64,000 nt of DNA from Flavobacteriales bacterium UBA2104 (GCA_002331485.1 DCYS01000022.1:10712-74711); one strand, 5' to 3'. Positions 8,943 through 18,376 are shown, counted from the stretch's first letter. The notes: generated by a model not told the origin, from the sequence alone. Numbers and translations are program-made.

Positions 8943-10058
8943 ATGAATTTCGTAGTTTCTAGCTCAAGTTTATTGAAACATCTCCAAACGATAAGCGGAG
9001 TGTTAACCACAAGCAATACACTTCCAATTTTGGATAACTTCCTATTCGAAATTGCAGATGGTTCACTTACTGTTTCAGCCTCTGATCTCGAAACAACTAT
9101 GAGAACGACATTTGAGGTAGAAGCCAAAGACACAGGCAAAGTATGTATGCCTGCAAAATTATTGCTAGATATACTTAAAAATTTACCTGATCAACCACTC
9201 ACTTTCACTGTGAATTTAGAAAATTTCAGTATTGAGATCTCTTACACTAATGGTAAATCGAAAATGGTTGGATACAACGGTGATGATTTCCCAAAAGCTC
9301 CAGACTTAAAAGATACAGATAATACAACTGTTGCTGGTGATATAATTGCTGAAGCTATCAACAAAACTTTATTTGCTACAGGAACTGATGATCTGCGACC
9401 TGTAATGAGCGGAGTATTTTGTCAATTATCAGCAGATAGCATGACATTTGTTGCAACAGATGCTCACAAATTAGTGCGATACACACGCACAGATTCCAAG
9501 GCATCTGGAAACTCATCTTTCATATTACCTAAGAAAGCATTGAATATGCTTAAAAATAATTTAGGAGAAGAAGATGTGAAGATCGAGTACAATGAGTCTA
9601 ATGCTGTATTTACATTCAATGAAACTACATTAACTTGTCGTTTGATCGATGGAAAGTATCCAAATTATGAAGCGGTAATTCCAAAAGAAAATCCGAATGT
9701 ACTTACTGTTGATAGAGAATCACTTCTAAGCTCTATTAAGCGTGTTTCCATTTTTGCAAATAAAACTACTCATCAGGTTCAGTTAAAGATCACAGGTTCA
9801 GAGCTATCTATCTCTGCAGAAGATCTTGACTTCTCAAACGAAGCGAACGAACGACTCACATGTAGCTATGAGGGTGAAGACATGGAGATTGGGTTTAACT
9901 CAAGATTTATCCTTGAAATGCTCAATAACATAGCCTCGGAAGAGATCAAGATCATGATGAGTCAGCCAAATCGAGCAGGTTTGATCGTTCCGGCAACCAA
10001 CAGTAATGAGGATGAGGATATCCTTATGTTAGTTATGCCAGTAATGTTAAATAAGTAA
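8943..10058 (+). CDS. dnaN: DNA polymerase III beta sliding clamp
   Basis: 371 residues, the ring-shaped processivity clamp that tethers DNA polymerase to DNA. The N-terminus MNFVVSSSSLLKHLQTISGVL, the domain 1-2 join, the DDLRPVMSGVFCQL block, DAHKLVRY and RLIDGKYPNYEAVIP are hallmarks of DnaN, and length is normal. It has its own promoter and follows the gldFG-DUF4340 operon rather than dnaA, so the classic dnaA-dnaN origin arrangement is absent here. Confidence 0.98.
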   Translation: MNFVVSSSSLLKHLQTISGVLTTSNTLPILDNFLFEIADGSLTVSASDLETTMRTTFEVEAKDTGKVCMPAKLLLDILKNLPDQPLTFTVNLENFSIEISYTNGKSKMVGYNGDDFPKAPDLKDTDNTTVAGDIIAEAINKTLFATGTDDLRPVMSGVFCQLSADSMTFVATDAHKLVRYTRTDSKASGNSSFILPKKALNMLKNNLGEEDVKIEYNESNAVFTFNETTLTCRLIDGKYPNYEAVIPKENPNVLTVDRESLLSSIKRVSIFANKTTHQVQLKITGSELSISAEDLDFSNEANERLTCSYEGEDMEIGFNSRFILEMLNNIASEEIKIMMSQPNRAGLIVPATNSNEDEDILMLVMPVMLNK

Positions 10059-10108
10059 GGCTATTTCAGTTAGAACAATTCAAGCATGATTTTTGCTATA
10101 TTTCTAGC

Positions 10109-11050
10109 ATGATGCTTAAATTGAATCTATATTCCGAAAGTCATTTTAGGAAACCCTCTGTCCTTCTTGTAATCTTTCTGATTTCACTTTCAGGTTGCGT
10201 CAATACTTATGAACCTGTAAAGCGCTTGGAAGATCAACAGAATGAAAGAAAGAAGAACATTGAGGAAATACTATCCAAACGACATGGATCCACGGCTTAT
10301 CAATCTCTTGCATTTGGACCATTAACCATCTATAAACCGGAATCCTTCCAGCAACTAGATTCTTTATACGCTCTAAAAGACGATTATATCGAAAGAAATG
10401 ATATACGCGGACTCAAAAACTCAGGAGTTGAAGAAAAAATTCCAGCCTATCGGGCTGAAGCTCAGAATGAGATCGATAAAGTAAAATATGAGATCGAGCA
10501 TATTTATCAGGTAGATAAAAATGATAGTCTCATAGTGTCGCATACTTTCTTCACATTCAATCATAAAGACTCACTTTTATCAGAAGACAAACTTTACGAT
10601 TACACGATCCCGGAGAAGTACAAGAAAATGCACGCCAACTATTTATTTGAATATCATTTCATTACTAATCGAGATATGTATATCTCTTCAGATGAAAGAG
10701 ATTTTATCAGATATTATAAACGAATTGAACAACAACTTGACGGTAGTGATAAAATTGATTCATTTATGATCCATACACTCGAAACGATGGAACTAGCTCA
10801 AAAAATAAACTCGGTGGATTATAGAGAACTGATAAAATATAAATCCATTGAAAACCTTAAGTCTTTGGGCGGAAATATTACGATCAATGAGTTTGGTACT
10901 TTAATTGCTTTGAAAGACAATGATAATCAAATATTTGGATACGAATACACAATTAGGTGGGAGGATAATGCTAATAAGATCAAGAAAAAAAGTATTTTTA
11001 GGTACTCTCCTACTCTTATCCATGAAGAAACAACAACTATGAAAGAATAG
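10109..11050 (+). CDS. Lipoprotein of unknown function
   Basis: 313 residues. Hydrophobic segment 17-28 ends in a lipobox LSGC with the lipid-modified Cys at residue 30. The rest is highly charged, with long predicted helices (PVKRLEDQQNERKKNIEEIL) and a C-terminal beta-rich part. No family recognised. It precedes by four bases a second secreted unknown and is likely co-transcribed with it. The two could act together in the envelope, but this is inference from spacing only. Confidence 0.75.
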   Translation: MMLKLNLYSESHFRKPSVLLVIFLISLSGCVNTYEPVKRLEDQQNERKKNIEEILSKRHGSTAYQSLAFGPLTIYKPESFQQLDSLYALKDDYIERNDIRGLKNSGVEEKIPAYRAEAQNEIDKVKYEIEHIYQVDKNDSLIVSHTFFTFNHKDSLLSEDKLYDYTIPEKYKKMHANYLFEYHFITNRDMYISSDERDFIRYYKRIEQQLDGSDKIDSFMIHTLETMELAQKINSVDYRELIKYKSIENLKSLGGNITINEFGTLIALKDNDNQIFGYEYTIRWEDNANKIKKKSIFRYSPTLIHEETTTMKE

Positions 11051-11054
11051 AATT

Positions 11055-11585
11055 ATGAAACTCTTTTTGACGCTACTACTAGTTATACCGATATTTTCAG
11101 TTTCTGCACAGATCAAAGCCAAGATCGCTCCAAGAGATAGTGATCAGGTAAAGGTTGAGCGCTCTGTAATTAAATGGGCAGACTCTACTTTCAAAGAGTA
11201 TAACGAGCCTCGATTTGAAAAATACAGAGCAAACTATACTGACGAATACCTAATCGCATCAATGCGTGTAAAAAGCATAGATCGAAGAATTAGCGAACTG
11301 CGTAAAGAATATACCATGGGTAAGTACCAGGGTACTGAACAGGAATTCACAGATACCATGGAAGACCTGAAGAAAAGACGAAAAGAGGCTGAAGACAATA
11401 ATCAAGATTTCCATCCTAAAGTCACCAATTACGTAATATCATTTTGGGCTAATATTCGCCTGGATTCCGGTGTTTTAAACTATGTTCAACACAAAATAAT
11501 ACTCAACGATAATTATGAAGTTATCAAGTCAAAGATCGTTGGAAATATTGGTGATAGTGAGAACGCTAAAATCGTTTATCGTTAG
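11055..11585 (+). CDS. Secreted protein of unknown function
   Basis: 176 residues with a signal peptide (residues 1-18, MKLFLTLLLVIPIFSVSA). The mature part is charged with a central helical region (DRRISELRKEYTMGKYQGTE, then DLKKRRKEAEDNNQ). No recognised domain. Four bases after the upstream lipoprotein gene. Its last 20 bases overlap, tail to tail, the end of comEC on the other strand. Confidence 0.7.
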   Translation: MKLFLTLLLVIPIFSVSAQIKAKIAPRDSDQVKVERSVIKWADSTFKEYNEPRFEKYRANYTDEYLIASMRVKSIDRRISELRKEYTMGKYQGTEQEFTDTMEDLKKRRKEAEDNNQDFHPKVTNYVISFWANIRLDSGVLNYVQHKIILNDNYEVIKSKIVGNIGDSENAKIVYR

Positions 11586-13539
11586 GAACTACTGACACTG
11601 ATCCACCCTTTGTTGTCAGGTTAATATCAGGTCCTTCTGAAATTTGATTACCTACAATAAAACTATCTTCTTGATTTGACCTGTTTAGAGAATTCGTAAA
11701 AACAATCTGTTGACCGTGATAATCTATCAAGAATTTACTATCGAGAGATCTAACCTTTATTTTTTCACCACTGGAGTAAACATGATGTGAATTTATCGGT
11801 AAACATTCAACTTGAACCCCCGTTTCCTTTTCTGCTCCGTTGGCAATGAATTGTAAATCTTCCTTAGTCGATTTCTCTTTTTGAAAAATAATGATTGCAT
11901 GTCCCTTCTCTTTGATCATTAGTGTTGGAGATTGCATGTTTAGAAAGATCAACTCTTCTCTATAATAATTGAGTTCCCTTTGGGAAATGAGCCAAAATCC
12001 CATAAGCATAAGAGCACTTACACCACCATAAAACAATCGTAGTTTTTGTCTACGCCAGAAGATCAAGGTTGAAATAACCAAAACATACACCGTGATCACC
12101 CACCAAAGTGAAGGATCAAAACCTTTACTAATTGTAGCAGGCAAAGAATTAATCCATTCAATAAATCCATTTAGCACTGTAAATACAATATCTACTATAG
12201 TACCAATTACATCTGACAACCAAGGAATCCAAAACACCATAAAAAGAATGATCAAAGCAATTAATGCACATGCAGCTAAAATGATCAATCCCAAGTTCGT
12301 AAGGATAAAATAATTCGGAAATTGATGGAAATAATACAGACTAATTGGTATCGTACCGATCTGTGCCGCAATTCCTAAGGCTGTTCCGTCCCAAAAGAAA
12401 TTCAAGATCTTATATTTACTATTTATAAGATTTTTTATAGGGTTGAAAAAGAAAGAAATACCAAGCATAGCGAGAAAGCTCAACTGAAATCCAATATTAA
12501 ACAATGATAGAGGATCAATAAAAAGAATGATAATTGCCGAAACAAATAATGCATTTAAACTAAAGAATGAATATCCCCTCAATTGACCTATGGCAAGAAC
12601 TGAGAACATTATTGTCGCTCGAAAAACAGAGGATGAAAGCCCTGTGAGAAAAGCAAAACACCAAACAACGACAAGGGCTGAGATAATAAACAACCCTCTC
12701 TTCCTTAAAAAGGATATTCGATAAAAGATCCATTGTAAGAAACCAAGCAAAATACCAACGTGCATACCTGATACTGCTAATACGTGCATAGCTCCAGCTT
12801 CGGTGAAGTTTTCTTTTTGATTATTACTGAGATCTGATTTATCGCCAAGAACTAAAGCATTTGCAACGGACCTATTTTCTGAGGACAAATGTTCGTCAAC
12901 AACCGATCTCAAAGCCTCTCGAGCTTTTATCCAAAAACGATCAGTAAAGCTTCCTTCTCTTATCTTTTTTAATTTACCATCTTGCACAAAACACATATAG
13001 CGTATACCTTTTGACCCCCAAAATTTCTCTGCATCAAATGCTCCTGGATTCCCTGTATTTTGAATCTTTTGAACGCGAGGCTGTATGAATAGAATATCTC
13101 CTACACCTACATTATTCGGACTATCAACATAACCAAGTATCTTTCCCAAACATGATTTACTATTATGTTCATTCCCAACAGCTTTCACTTCGAAGATCAT
13201 TTTTCTATATCCTGATGTATCCCTTTCAGCTTCAAGGACTTTAACCTGCAAAACATCATTCTTTAAATAATATTTGGTAAAGTGTTTTCGCTGAGATTTT
13301 GGCAAACTATATTGGTAGCTAAAAGCTCCTGATAATAGAAAGACTAATAAAAGTTGTATAGCAATAGTCTTTCGAAAATGAATAACTTTTCGACCAAAAT
13401 GAATGGTAACTAATAGTGAAACAAGAATTGTTGACCATACCGTGAAGTAGATCACCCAATGCACATCAAAAGACCAGGCAAACAAAATTCCCGTGATAAA
13501 GGCAATCAATAACTTAAAGATATGGTTGACCAATAGCAT
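11566..13539 (-). CDS. comEC: ComEC/Rec2-family DNA-uptake channel protein
   Basis: 657 residues, inner membrane. An N-terminal membrane region and a soluble DUF4131-like domain (VLQVKVLEAERDTSGYRKM) precede the Competence core: GLSSSVFRATIMFSVLA and FNIGFQLSFLAMLGISFF are family signatures. DKSDLSNNQKENFTEAGAMH and HVLAVSGMHVGILLG are the conserved cytoplasmic-to-membrane entry motif. Several more membrane helices follow to about residue 520. The last 130 residues occupy the place of the metallo-beta-lactamase domain of longer ComEC proteins, but I see no HxHxDH motif, so that nuclease-like domain is degenerate or absent, as is common in Bacteroidota. Imports single-stranded DNA in naturally competent relatives. 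Confidence 0.9.
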   Translation of the reverse strand: MLLVNHIFKLLIAFITGILFAWSFDVHWVIYFTVWSTILVSLLVTIHFGRKVIHFRKTIAIQLLLVFLLSGAFSYQYSLPKSQRKHFTKYYLKNDVLQVKVLEAERDTSGYRKMIFEVKAVGNEHNSKSCLGKILGYVDSPNNVGVGDILFIQPRVQKIQNTGNPGAFDAEKFWGSKGIRYMCFVQDGKLKKIREGSFTDRFWIKAREALRSVVDEHLSSENRSVANALVLGDKSDLSNNQKENFTEAGAMHVLAVSGMHVGILLGFLQWIFYRISFLRKRGLFIISALVVVWCFAFLTGLSSSVFRATIMFSVLAIGQLRGYSFFSLNALFVSAIIILFIDPLSLFNIGFQLSFLAMLGISFFFNPIKNLINSKYKILNFFWDGTALGIAAQIGTIPISLYYFHQFPNYFILTNLGLIILAACALIALIILFMVFWIPWLSDVIGTIVDIVFTVLNGFIEWINSLPATISKGFDPSLWWVITVYVLVISTLIFWRRQKLRLFYGGVSALMLMGFWLISQRELNYYREELIFLNMQSPTLMIKEKGHAIIIFQKEKSTKEDLQFIANGAEKETGVQVECLPINSHHVYSSGEKIKVRSLDSKFLIDYHGQQIVFTNSLNRSNQEDSFIVGNQISEGPDINLTTKGGSVSVVPNDKRF

Positions 13540-13625
13540 GCTACGGGTAAATTTAATTAAAAATCACGTAGAAAGACTTAATCAACTCAAAAACAACGAG
13601 CTAATCATTTTCCAGAAGTTTTTAT

Positions 13626-13633
13626 TACTTTTG
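13626..13633 (+). promoter_or_regulatory. -7 box for the 13654 lipoprotein gene
   Basis: TACTTTTG, an exact TAnnTTTG match, 20 bases before the ATG at 13654. Confidence 0.6.
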
Positions 13634-13653
13634 ACTCAACAAAAAATACACTT

Positions 13654-14514
13654 ATGAAAACCAAATTCATTTTACCTATTTCACTTATTGGAGTAGCATC
13701 ACTTTTTAGCTGTTCATCAGAGGAGAATCAGGAAAACACAAAAGACAATTCAGAGATCGTTAAAAAAGCAAAGATCGAGGTTGATACGACTGATGTATTT
13801 ACCTCAGAAGAGTATGAATTCATGCTTCCTCAGCCATTTGCGCTTGTTTCTTCTTTTGAGAATGTAAATTTGGTTTATGACGTTACCCACATGAATAACC
13901 CAGAAAATGTAGAGAAATACAATACAGAAGGCAAAAAACTATTGAATTTTGGGGTTTACAGTACTGATTTGGTTTACTCCATAATTCATGACCAACCTCA
14001 ACAGTCGATGAACTATTTCAATGCCGTTAAACAAATGGCTGATAAGATTGGAATGGGAAGTATTTTTGAAGAAGAAGCATTAGCTGATAGCATCGAGAAG
14101 CACATTGCAGATCGAAATGTAATGCAAGATCTTTTGATCGATGTACATGAGAGATCACAGGATTATTTAGTTACTAATGACATGAGAATGTTAGCTGCGA
14201 TCCAATTTGCAGGAGCATGGACAGAGGGAATGTATTTAGCTACTAGAGATATCTCTCCAGACATACTCAAGGAACTTGGCGCATCTGTTGCTGATCACAT
14301 GAGCCTGGCAAAAAATGCTGCAGAAGGAATTGAAGCTTACAAAAAAAGAGAGCAGGATCTTGACGAGGTATTACAAAAGATCAATTCGATCAGAGATACT
14401 TATGATTCTTTTGACAGTGTAAAGAATGCAAAGGGACTTCCTGAATTAACCATGGAGGATCTAACGACTCTACAAAAAGAATTCGAGGAATTAAGAACGC
14501 TAATAACATCGTAA
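13654..14514 (+). CDS. Lipoprotein of unknown function
   Basis: 286 residues. Signal segment with lipobox LFSC and lipid-modified Cys at residue 20, then an acidic linker (SSEENQENTKDNSEIV). The body is almost wholly helical, with repeated Asp/Glu- and Ala-rich helices (QQSMNYFNAVKQMADKIG; LGASVADHMSLAKNAAEGIE). No family I can name. One base separates its stop from the next gene, so it is co-transcribed with the secreted protein at 14516. Confidence 0.75.
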   Translation: MKTKFILPISLIGVASLFSCSSEENQENTKDNSEIVKKAKIEVDTTDVFTSEEYEFMLPQPFALVSSFENVNLVYDVTHMNNPENVEKYNTEGKKLLNFGVYSTDLVYSIIHDQPQQSMNYFNAVKQMADKIGMGSIFEEEALADSIEKHIADRNVMQDLLIDVHERSQDYLVTNDMRMLAAIQFAGAWTEGMYLATRDISPDILKELGASVADHMSLAKNAAEGIEAYKKREQDLDEVLQKINSIRDTYDSFDSVKNAKGLPELTMEDLTTLQKEFEELRTLITS

Positions 14515-14515
14515 T

Positions 14516-14992
14516 ATGAAGATCTTACTCATATTCGTTTCATTATCAATTGGTTTTGTTTCGGTAGGACAAGATGATTTTGTTCAAACAGTTCAAACTG
14601 CCAAACAATCGCTTCGCGATCAACTTGATACGTTGAGTTACGATGGAAGTAAAGTAACTTACTTCAAATATCGTGATAAAACCTATTACAAAGGTTTACA
14701 GATCCCAGTTTTTCTTAGAGAGAACTATGTATTTTTCTTGAGTGGAGCAGCGGCGGACGATAAAGTTACTGTCCAGTTCTTTGACAAACCAATGGAAAGC
14801 AATAATAGAATTTTGTTGTATGAAATCAAGAACATCAGTGGTAATGAAGCCGTTATCGATCTTAATGAACTTCGAAAGAGAATAACTGTATATGGAGAAT
14901 CTCCAGAATCACTGAGAAGTGTTTTCATTGACTACGAAATCAAGAAAAGTAGAACTGAACGTGGTGCGGTTGTTTTAGTTCTTGGATATTAA
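14516..14992 (+). CDS. Secreted protein of unknown function
   Basis: 158 residues. N-terminal signal peptide (residues 1-18, ILLIFVSLSIGFVSVGQ) and a beta-strand-rich mature part (YFKYRDKTYYKGLQIPVFL; VQFFDKPMESNNRILLYEI). Starts one base after the lipoprotein stop. The pair looks like a small envelope operon. No domain recognised. Confidence 0.7.
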   Translation: MKILLIFVSLSIGFVSVGQDDFVQTVQTAKQSLRDQLDTLSYDGSKVTYFKYRDKTYYKGLQIPVFLRENYVFFLSGAAADDKVTVQFFDKPMESNNRILLYEIKNISGNEAVIDLNELRKRITVYGESPESLRSVFIDYEIKKSRTERGAVVLVLGY

Positions 14993-15041
14993 TTCATTGA
15001 TTATTTGAAGCTGACCGAGGTCTATTTTCAAATCATTCTCG

Positions 15042-15049
15042 TATTTTTG
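15042..15049 (+). promoter_or_regulatory. -7 box for thrS-infC
   Basis: TATTTTTG, an exact TAnnTTTG match, 22 bases before the thrS ATG. The 79-base leader region shows no large T-box or operator-like hairpin. Confidence 0.6.
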
Positions 15050-15071
15050 CTCGAAAATTCGGGAATTAATT

Positions 15072-17012
15072 ATGATGGTTAATATAACGCTACCTGACGG
15101 AACAGTCAAAGAAGTCGAAAAAGGAACAACGGCCATGGATGTCGCTAAAAGTATTAGCGAAGGTCTGGCCCGCAATGTACTCGCTGCAGAGGTCAATGGA
15201 GAAGTCATTGATAGCATGCGCCCAATTGAAGAGGACAGCACCTTGAAATTACTTACCTGGAAGGATAAGGATGGTAAATCGACGATGTGGCATTCCTCTG
15301 CTCACCTAATGGCTGAAGCACTTGAGTTTTATTTCCCTGGAATTAAGTTAGCAATTGGACCTCCAATAAAACATGGTTTTTACTATGATGTTGACTTCAT
15401 GGACTACACTTTTACTGAGAAAGATCTCGAGAAGGTAGAACAGAAAATGAAGGAGCTAGCCAAACAAAAGAATGAGTATATCAGGAAAGAAATGGCTAAA
15501 GATGAGGCCATTGCTTACTACAAAGAGAAGGAAGATCCATACAAGCTAGAATTATTGGAGAATTTGGAGGACGGAGAGATCACGTTCTACACACAAGGTG
15601 AATTTACTGATCTTTGTAGAGGTCCACATATTCCTCATACTGGATATATAAAAGCGATCAAATTAACATCAATCGCTGGAGCTTACTGGAGGGGTGATGA
15701 AAACAATAAACAACTTACCCGAATTTATGGTATTACATTCCCTAAGAAAAGTGAGTTGACGGAGTATCTTGAAATGCTAGAACTAGCACGCCAAAGAGAT
15801 CATAGAAAATTAGGTAAAGAATTGGAACTCTTCACTTTTTCTCAGAAAGTTGGACAAGGTTTACCTTTATGGTTACCAAAAGGAGCTGCACTTCGTGAGC
15901 GACTAGAAAACTTCTTGAAAAAAGTTCAAAAAGATGCAGGATACGATCAAGTGATCACTCCTCACATTGGAAATAAAGAACTTTACGTTACATCTGGTCA
16001 CTACGCAAAATATGGTGAAGATTCATTTCAGCCTATAAACACGCCAGATGAAAATGAGGAATTCTTGTTAAAACCAATGAACTGTCCGCATCACTGTGAA
16101 GTTTATCAAGCGAAACCTCACTCCTATCGTGAATTACCAGTTAGATATGCTGAATTTGGAACAGTGTATCGATACGAGCAAAGTGGAGAGCTTCATGGAT
16201 TAACACGTGTTCGAGGATTTACTCAAGATGATGCACACATTTTCTGTACACCTGAACAAGTTAAGGACGAGTTTAAAAGTGTTATAGATATCGTTCTATA
16301 CATCTTCAAAACATTGAAATTCGAAAAGTTTACTGCTCAAATCTCATTACGTGACAAAGAAGATCGTTCGAAGTATATAGGGAGCGACGAGAACTGGGAA
16401 AAAGCTGAACAATCGATTCAGGAAGCCGCAGAAGAAAAAGGATTATCAACAAAAGTTGAATACGGAGAGGCCGCATTTTACGGACCTAAACTCGACTTTA
16501 TGGTAGAAGATGCATTGGGAAGAGAATGGCAACTTGGTACGATCCAGGTAGATTATAACTTACCAGAACGATTCGAATTAGAGTATATTGGAGCCGATAA
16601 CCAGAAACATCGTCCGGTCATGATTCACAGGGCACCGTTTGGATCGATGGAACGTTTCGTCGCTGTTTTACTTGAACATTGTGCCGGTGACTTCCCATTA
16701 TGGTTATCCTCAGAGCAATACGCTATTTTACCGATCAGTGAAAAGTTCAATGAATACGCTGAAAAAGTTTCAAAAGTCTTAAATAATTACGATATTCGCG
16801 GATTCGTTGACGATCGAAACGAGAAGATTGGAAAGAAAATTCGTGAGGCCGAATTAGGTAAAATTCCATTCATGTTGATCGTCGGGGAGAAAGAATATGA
16901 AAGCGAACAAGTCGCTGTTCGCCAGCGTGGCGAAGGAGATTTGGGAGCAATGAAGCTTGAAAGCTTCGCTGAAATTGTAAACAAATTAGTTGAAGAAGAG
17001 TTAAATAACTAA
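15072..17012 (+). CDS. thrS: Threonine-tRNA ligase
   Basis: 646 residues, class II aminoacyl-tRNA synthetase, cytoplasmic. Residues 1-63 are the TGS domain (MMVNITLPDGTVKEVEKG). The editing domain carries the HSSAH motif at about 73-77 and DLCRGPHIPHTG near 180. The catalytic core holds the zinc ligand Cys in KPMNCPHHCEVY, motif 2 (YRYEQSGELHGLTRVRGF) and motif 3 (IHRAPFGSMERFVAVLLEH). A C-terminal anticodon-binding domain (ILPISEKFNEYAEKV) completes a full-length protein. It heads the thrS-infC-rpmI-rplT cluster. Confidence 0.98.
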   Translation: MMVNITLPDGTVKEVEKGTTAMDVAKSISEGLARNVLAAEVNGEVIDSMRPIEEDSTLKLLTWKDKDGKSTMWHSSAHLMAEALEFYFPGIKLAIGPPIKHGFYYDVDFMDYTFTEKDLEKVEQKMKELAKQKNEYIRKEMAKDEAIAYYKEKEDPYKLELLENLEDGEITFYTQGEFTDLCRGPHIPHTGYIKAIKLTSIAGAYWRGDENNKQLTRIYGITFPKKSELTEYLEMLELARQRDHRKLGKELELFTFSQKVGQGLPLWLPKGAALRERLENFLKKVQKDAGYDQVITPHIGNKELYVTSGHYAKYGEDSFQPINTPDENEEFLLKPMNCPHHCEVYQAKPHSYRELPVRYAEFGTVYRYEQSGELHGLTRVRGFTQDDAHIFCTPEQVKDEFKSVIDIVLYIFKTLKFEKFTAQISLRDKEDRSKYIGSDENWEKAEQSIQEAAEEKGLSTKVEYGEAAFYGPKLDFMVEDALGREWQLGTIQVDYNLPERFELEYIGADNQKHRPVMIHRAPFGSMERFVAVLLEHCAGDFPLWLSSEQYAILPISEKFNEYAEKVSKVLNNYDIRGFVDDRNEKIGKKIREAELGKIPFMLIVGEKEYESEQVAVRQRGEGDLGAMKLESFAEIVNKLVEEELNN

Positions 17013-17041
17013 AGGAATTATTTAACTCATAAAATGTATAA

Positions 17042-17593
17042 ATGAGAAGACCGAGAAAAAAGTTTAAACCAAGAAGAAAAGAAGATCCAAACAGAATTAA
17101 TGAAAGGATTCGCGTGCCTCGTATTCGCCTAGTGGGTGAAGGTCGCGAGCCTGCAATTATGGATACCAGAGAAGCTTTAAAGATTGCAGAAGATGAGGGA
17201 CTAGACCTTGTTGAAATCTCACCTAAAGCTGATCCTCCGGTATGTAAGATAATGGATTACAAAAAATTCCTTTACAACCAGAAGAAAAAAGAAAAAGAGC
17301 TTAAGGCTAAGCAATCTAAGGTTACTGTAAAGGAGATTCGATTCGGTCCGAATACAGAAGAACATGATTTCAATTTTAAATTGGAACATGCTAAGAAGTT
17401 TTTGAAAGATGGCGCGAAAGTGAAAGCATTCGTTTTCTTTAGAGGTCGTACTATCGTCTTCAAAGACAGAGGTGAAGTATTATTACTTCGTTTTGCTCAG
17501 GAATTAGCTGATTATGGTGCATTGGAGATGATGCCTAAGCTGGAGGGTAAGCGAATGACAATAATGATCAACCCAAAGAAAGATAAGAAATAA
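17042..17593 (+). CDS. infC: Translation initiation factor IF-3
   Basis: 183 residues. IF-3 binds the 30S subunit and controls start-codon selection. The N-terminal domain opens RINERIRVPRIRLVGEG after a basic extension of about 17 residues (RRPRKKFKPRRKEDPN); then the lysine-rich linker (KEKELKAKQSKVTVKEIRFG) and the C-terminal domain (RGRTIVFKDRGEVLLLRFA). The start here is a plain ATG, unlike the AUU of Escherichia coli, so the classic IF-3 autocontrol through a rare start codon is not expected. 29 bases after thrS. Confidence 0.97.
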   Translation: MRRPRKKFKPRRKEDPNRINERIRVPRIRLVGEGREPAIMDTREALKIAEDEGLDLVEISPKADPPVCKIMDYKKFLYNQKKKEKELKAKQSKVTVKEIRFGPNTEEHDFNFKLEHAKKFLKDGAKVKAFVFFRGRTIVFKDRGEVLLLRFAQELADYGALEMMPKLEGKRMTIMINPKKDKK

Positions 17594-17624
17594 GCATAGT
17601 GAGTTAACTTTAAATAAAGAGAAG

Positions 17625-17822
17625 ATGCCAAAAATGAAAACAAAATCCAGTGCGAAGAAGAGATTCCAAGTAACTGGAAGCGGGAAGATCAAGCGTAAGC
17701 ACGCTTTTAAGAGTCACATCCTGACAAAGAAAACAAAAAAGCAAAAGAGAAACTTGACACACTCTGGATTGGTTGACCAGTCTGATGAGCCGAATATCAA
17801 GATTCAACTTTGCATGAAGTAA
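17625..17822 (+). CDS. rpmI: 50S ribosomal protein L35
   Basis: 65 residues, normal length: MPKMKTKSSAKKRFQVTGSG, then KIKRKHAFKSHILTKK, the L35 signature, and a basic tail. 31 bases after infC. Followed by a 101-base gap before rplT, longer than other spacings in the cluster. Confidence 0.97.
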   Translation: MPKMKTKSSAKKRFQVTGSGKIKRKHAFKSHILTKKTKKQKRNLTHSGLVDQSDEPNIKIQLCMK

Positions 17823-17923
17823 AAACTCCGTCATGGCGACGGTAGGTTAGTAATTAAACCCGGTAACGAGTAACTAAGCCTTCTGAAAAAGCGAAGCACT
17901 TCTTACCAAAAAACATTAAAATT
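17823..17923 (+). promoter_or_regulatory. Structured leader between rpmI and rplT (possible L20 control element)
   Basis: The gap holds two inverted repeats. CCGTC at 17828-17832 pairs with GACGG at 17838-17842 around a five-base loop. GGTTAGT at 17845-17851 pairs with ACTAAGCC at 17873-17880 with one bulged G. L20 is known to repress its own operon by binding leader RNA that mimics 23S rRNA in other phyla. The position fits, but I did not match the L20 site itself, so the role is inferred. Confidence 0.35.
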
Positions 17924-18271
17924 ATGCCAAGATCAGTAAATCATGTAGCGTCTAGAGCAAAGCGCAAGAAAGTAATGGAGCTTGCTAAAGGATACTACGG
18001 TAGAAGAAAAAACGTTTGGACAGTAGCGAAAAATGCTGTCGAAAAAGGACTAGTTTATGCTTATGAAGGTCGTAAGCAAAAGAAAAGAAACTTCCGTTCT
18101 CTTTGGATCATGCGAATTAACGCTGGTGCACGTCAAAACGGAATGAGCTATTCTCAGTTCATGGGTAAATACAACAAAAGTGGTATGGAAATGAACCGTA
18201 AGGTTCTTGCAGACCTAGCGATGAATCATCCTGATGCATTCAAAGCTGTTGTTAAAGCTGTGAACAAATAA
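17924..18271 (+). CDS. rplT: 50S ribosomal protein L20
   Basis: 115 residues, full length. Begins MPRSVNHVASRAKRKKVMEL, then AKGYYGRRKNVWTVAKNAVEK, followed by the L20 rRNA-binding core ARQNGMSYSQFMGKYNKSG and ending DLAMNHPDAFKAVVK. Last gene of the thrS cluster and followed by a strong terminator. Confidence 0.98.
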   Translation: MPRSVNHVASRAKRKKVMELAKGYYGRRKNVWTVAKNAVEKGLVYAYEGRKQKKRNFRSLWIMRINAGARQNGMSYSQFMGKYNKSGMEMNRKVLADLAMNHPDAFKAVVKAVNK

Positions 18272-18290
18272 ATTGAAACAACTCACTATG

Positions 18291-18323
18291 AAAAGCGGAG
18301 CTCAAAGGAGTTCCGCTTTTTTT
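18291..18323 (+). terminator. Intrinsic terminator after rplT
   Basis: Left arm AAAAGCGGAGCTC (18291-18303), loop AAAG, right arm GAGTTCCGCTTTT (18308-18320), with one G-T pair and a run of seven T. Confidence 0.9.
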
Positions 18324-18356
18324 ATTTTATACAGATTAAAAATTCAATCAATTTAC

Positions 18357-18364
18357 TATCTTTG
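18357..18364 (+). promoter_or_regulatory. -7 box for tRNA-Leu
   Basis: TATCTTTG, an exact TAnnTTTG match, 12 bases before the mature tRNA 5' end. Because a stable RNA follows, it is a good internal example of the promoter type used in this genome. Confidence 0.75.
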
Positions 18365-18376
18365 CCCTCCATTACC

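Noticed and set aside
8943..10058. Replication origin next to dnaN
   Set aside because: No dnaA gene and no cluster of DnaA boxes was seen in the upstream gap, which is only 71 bases.
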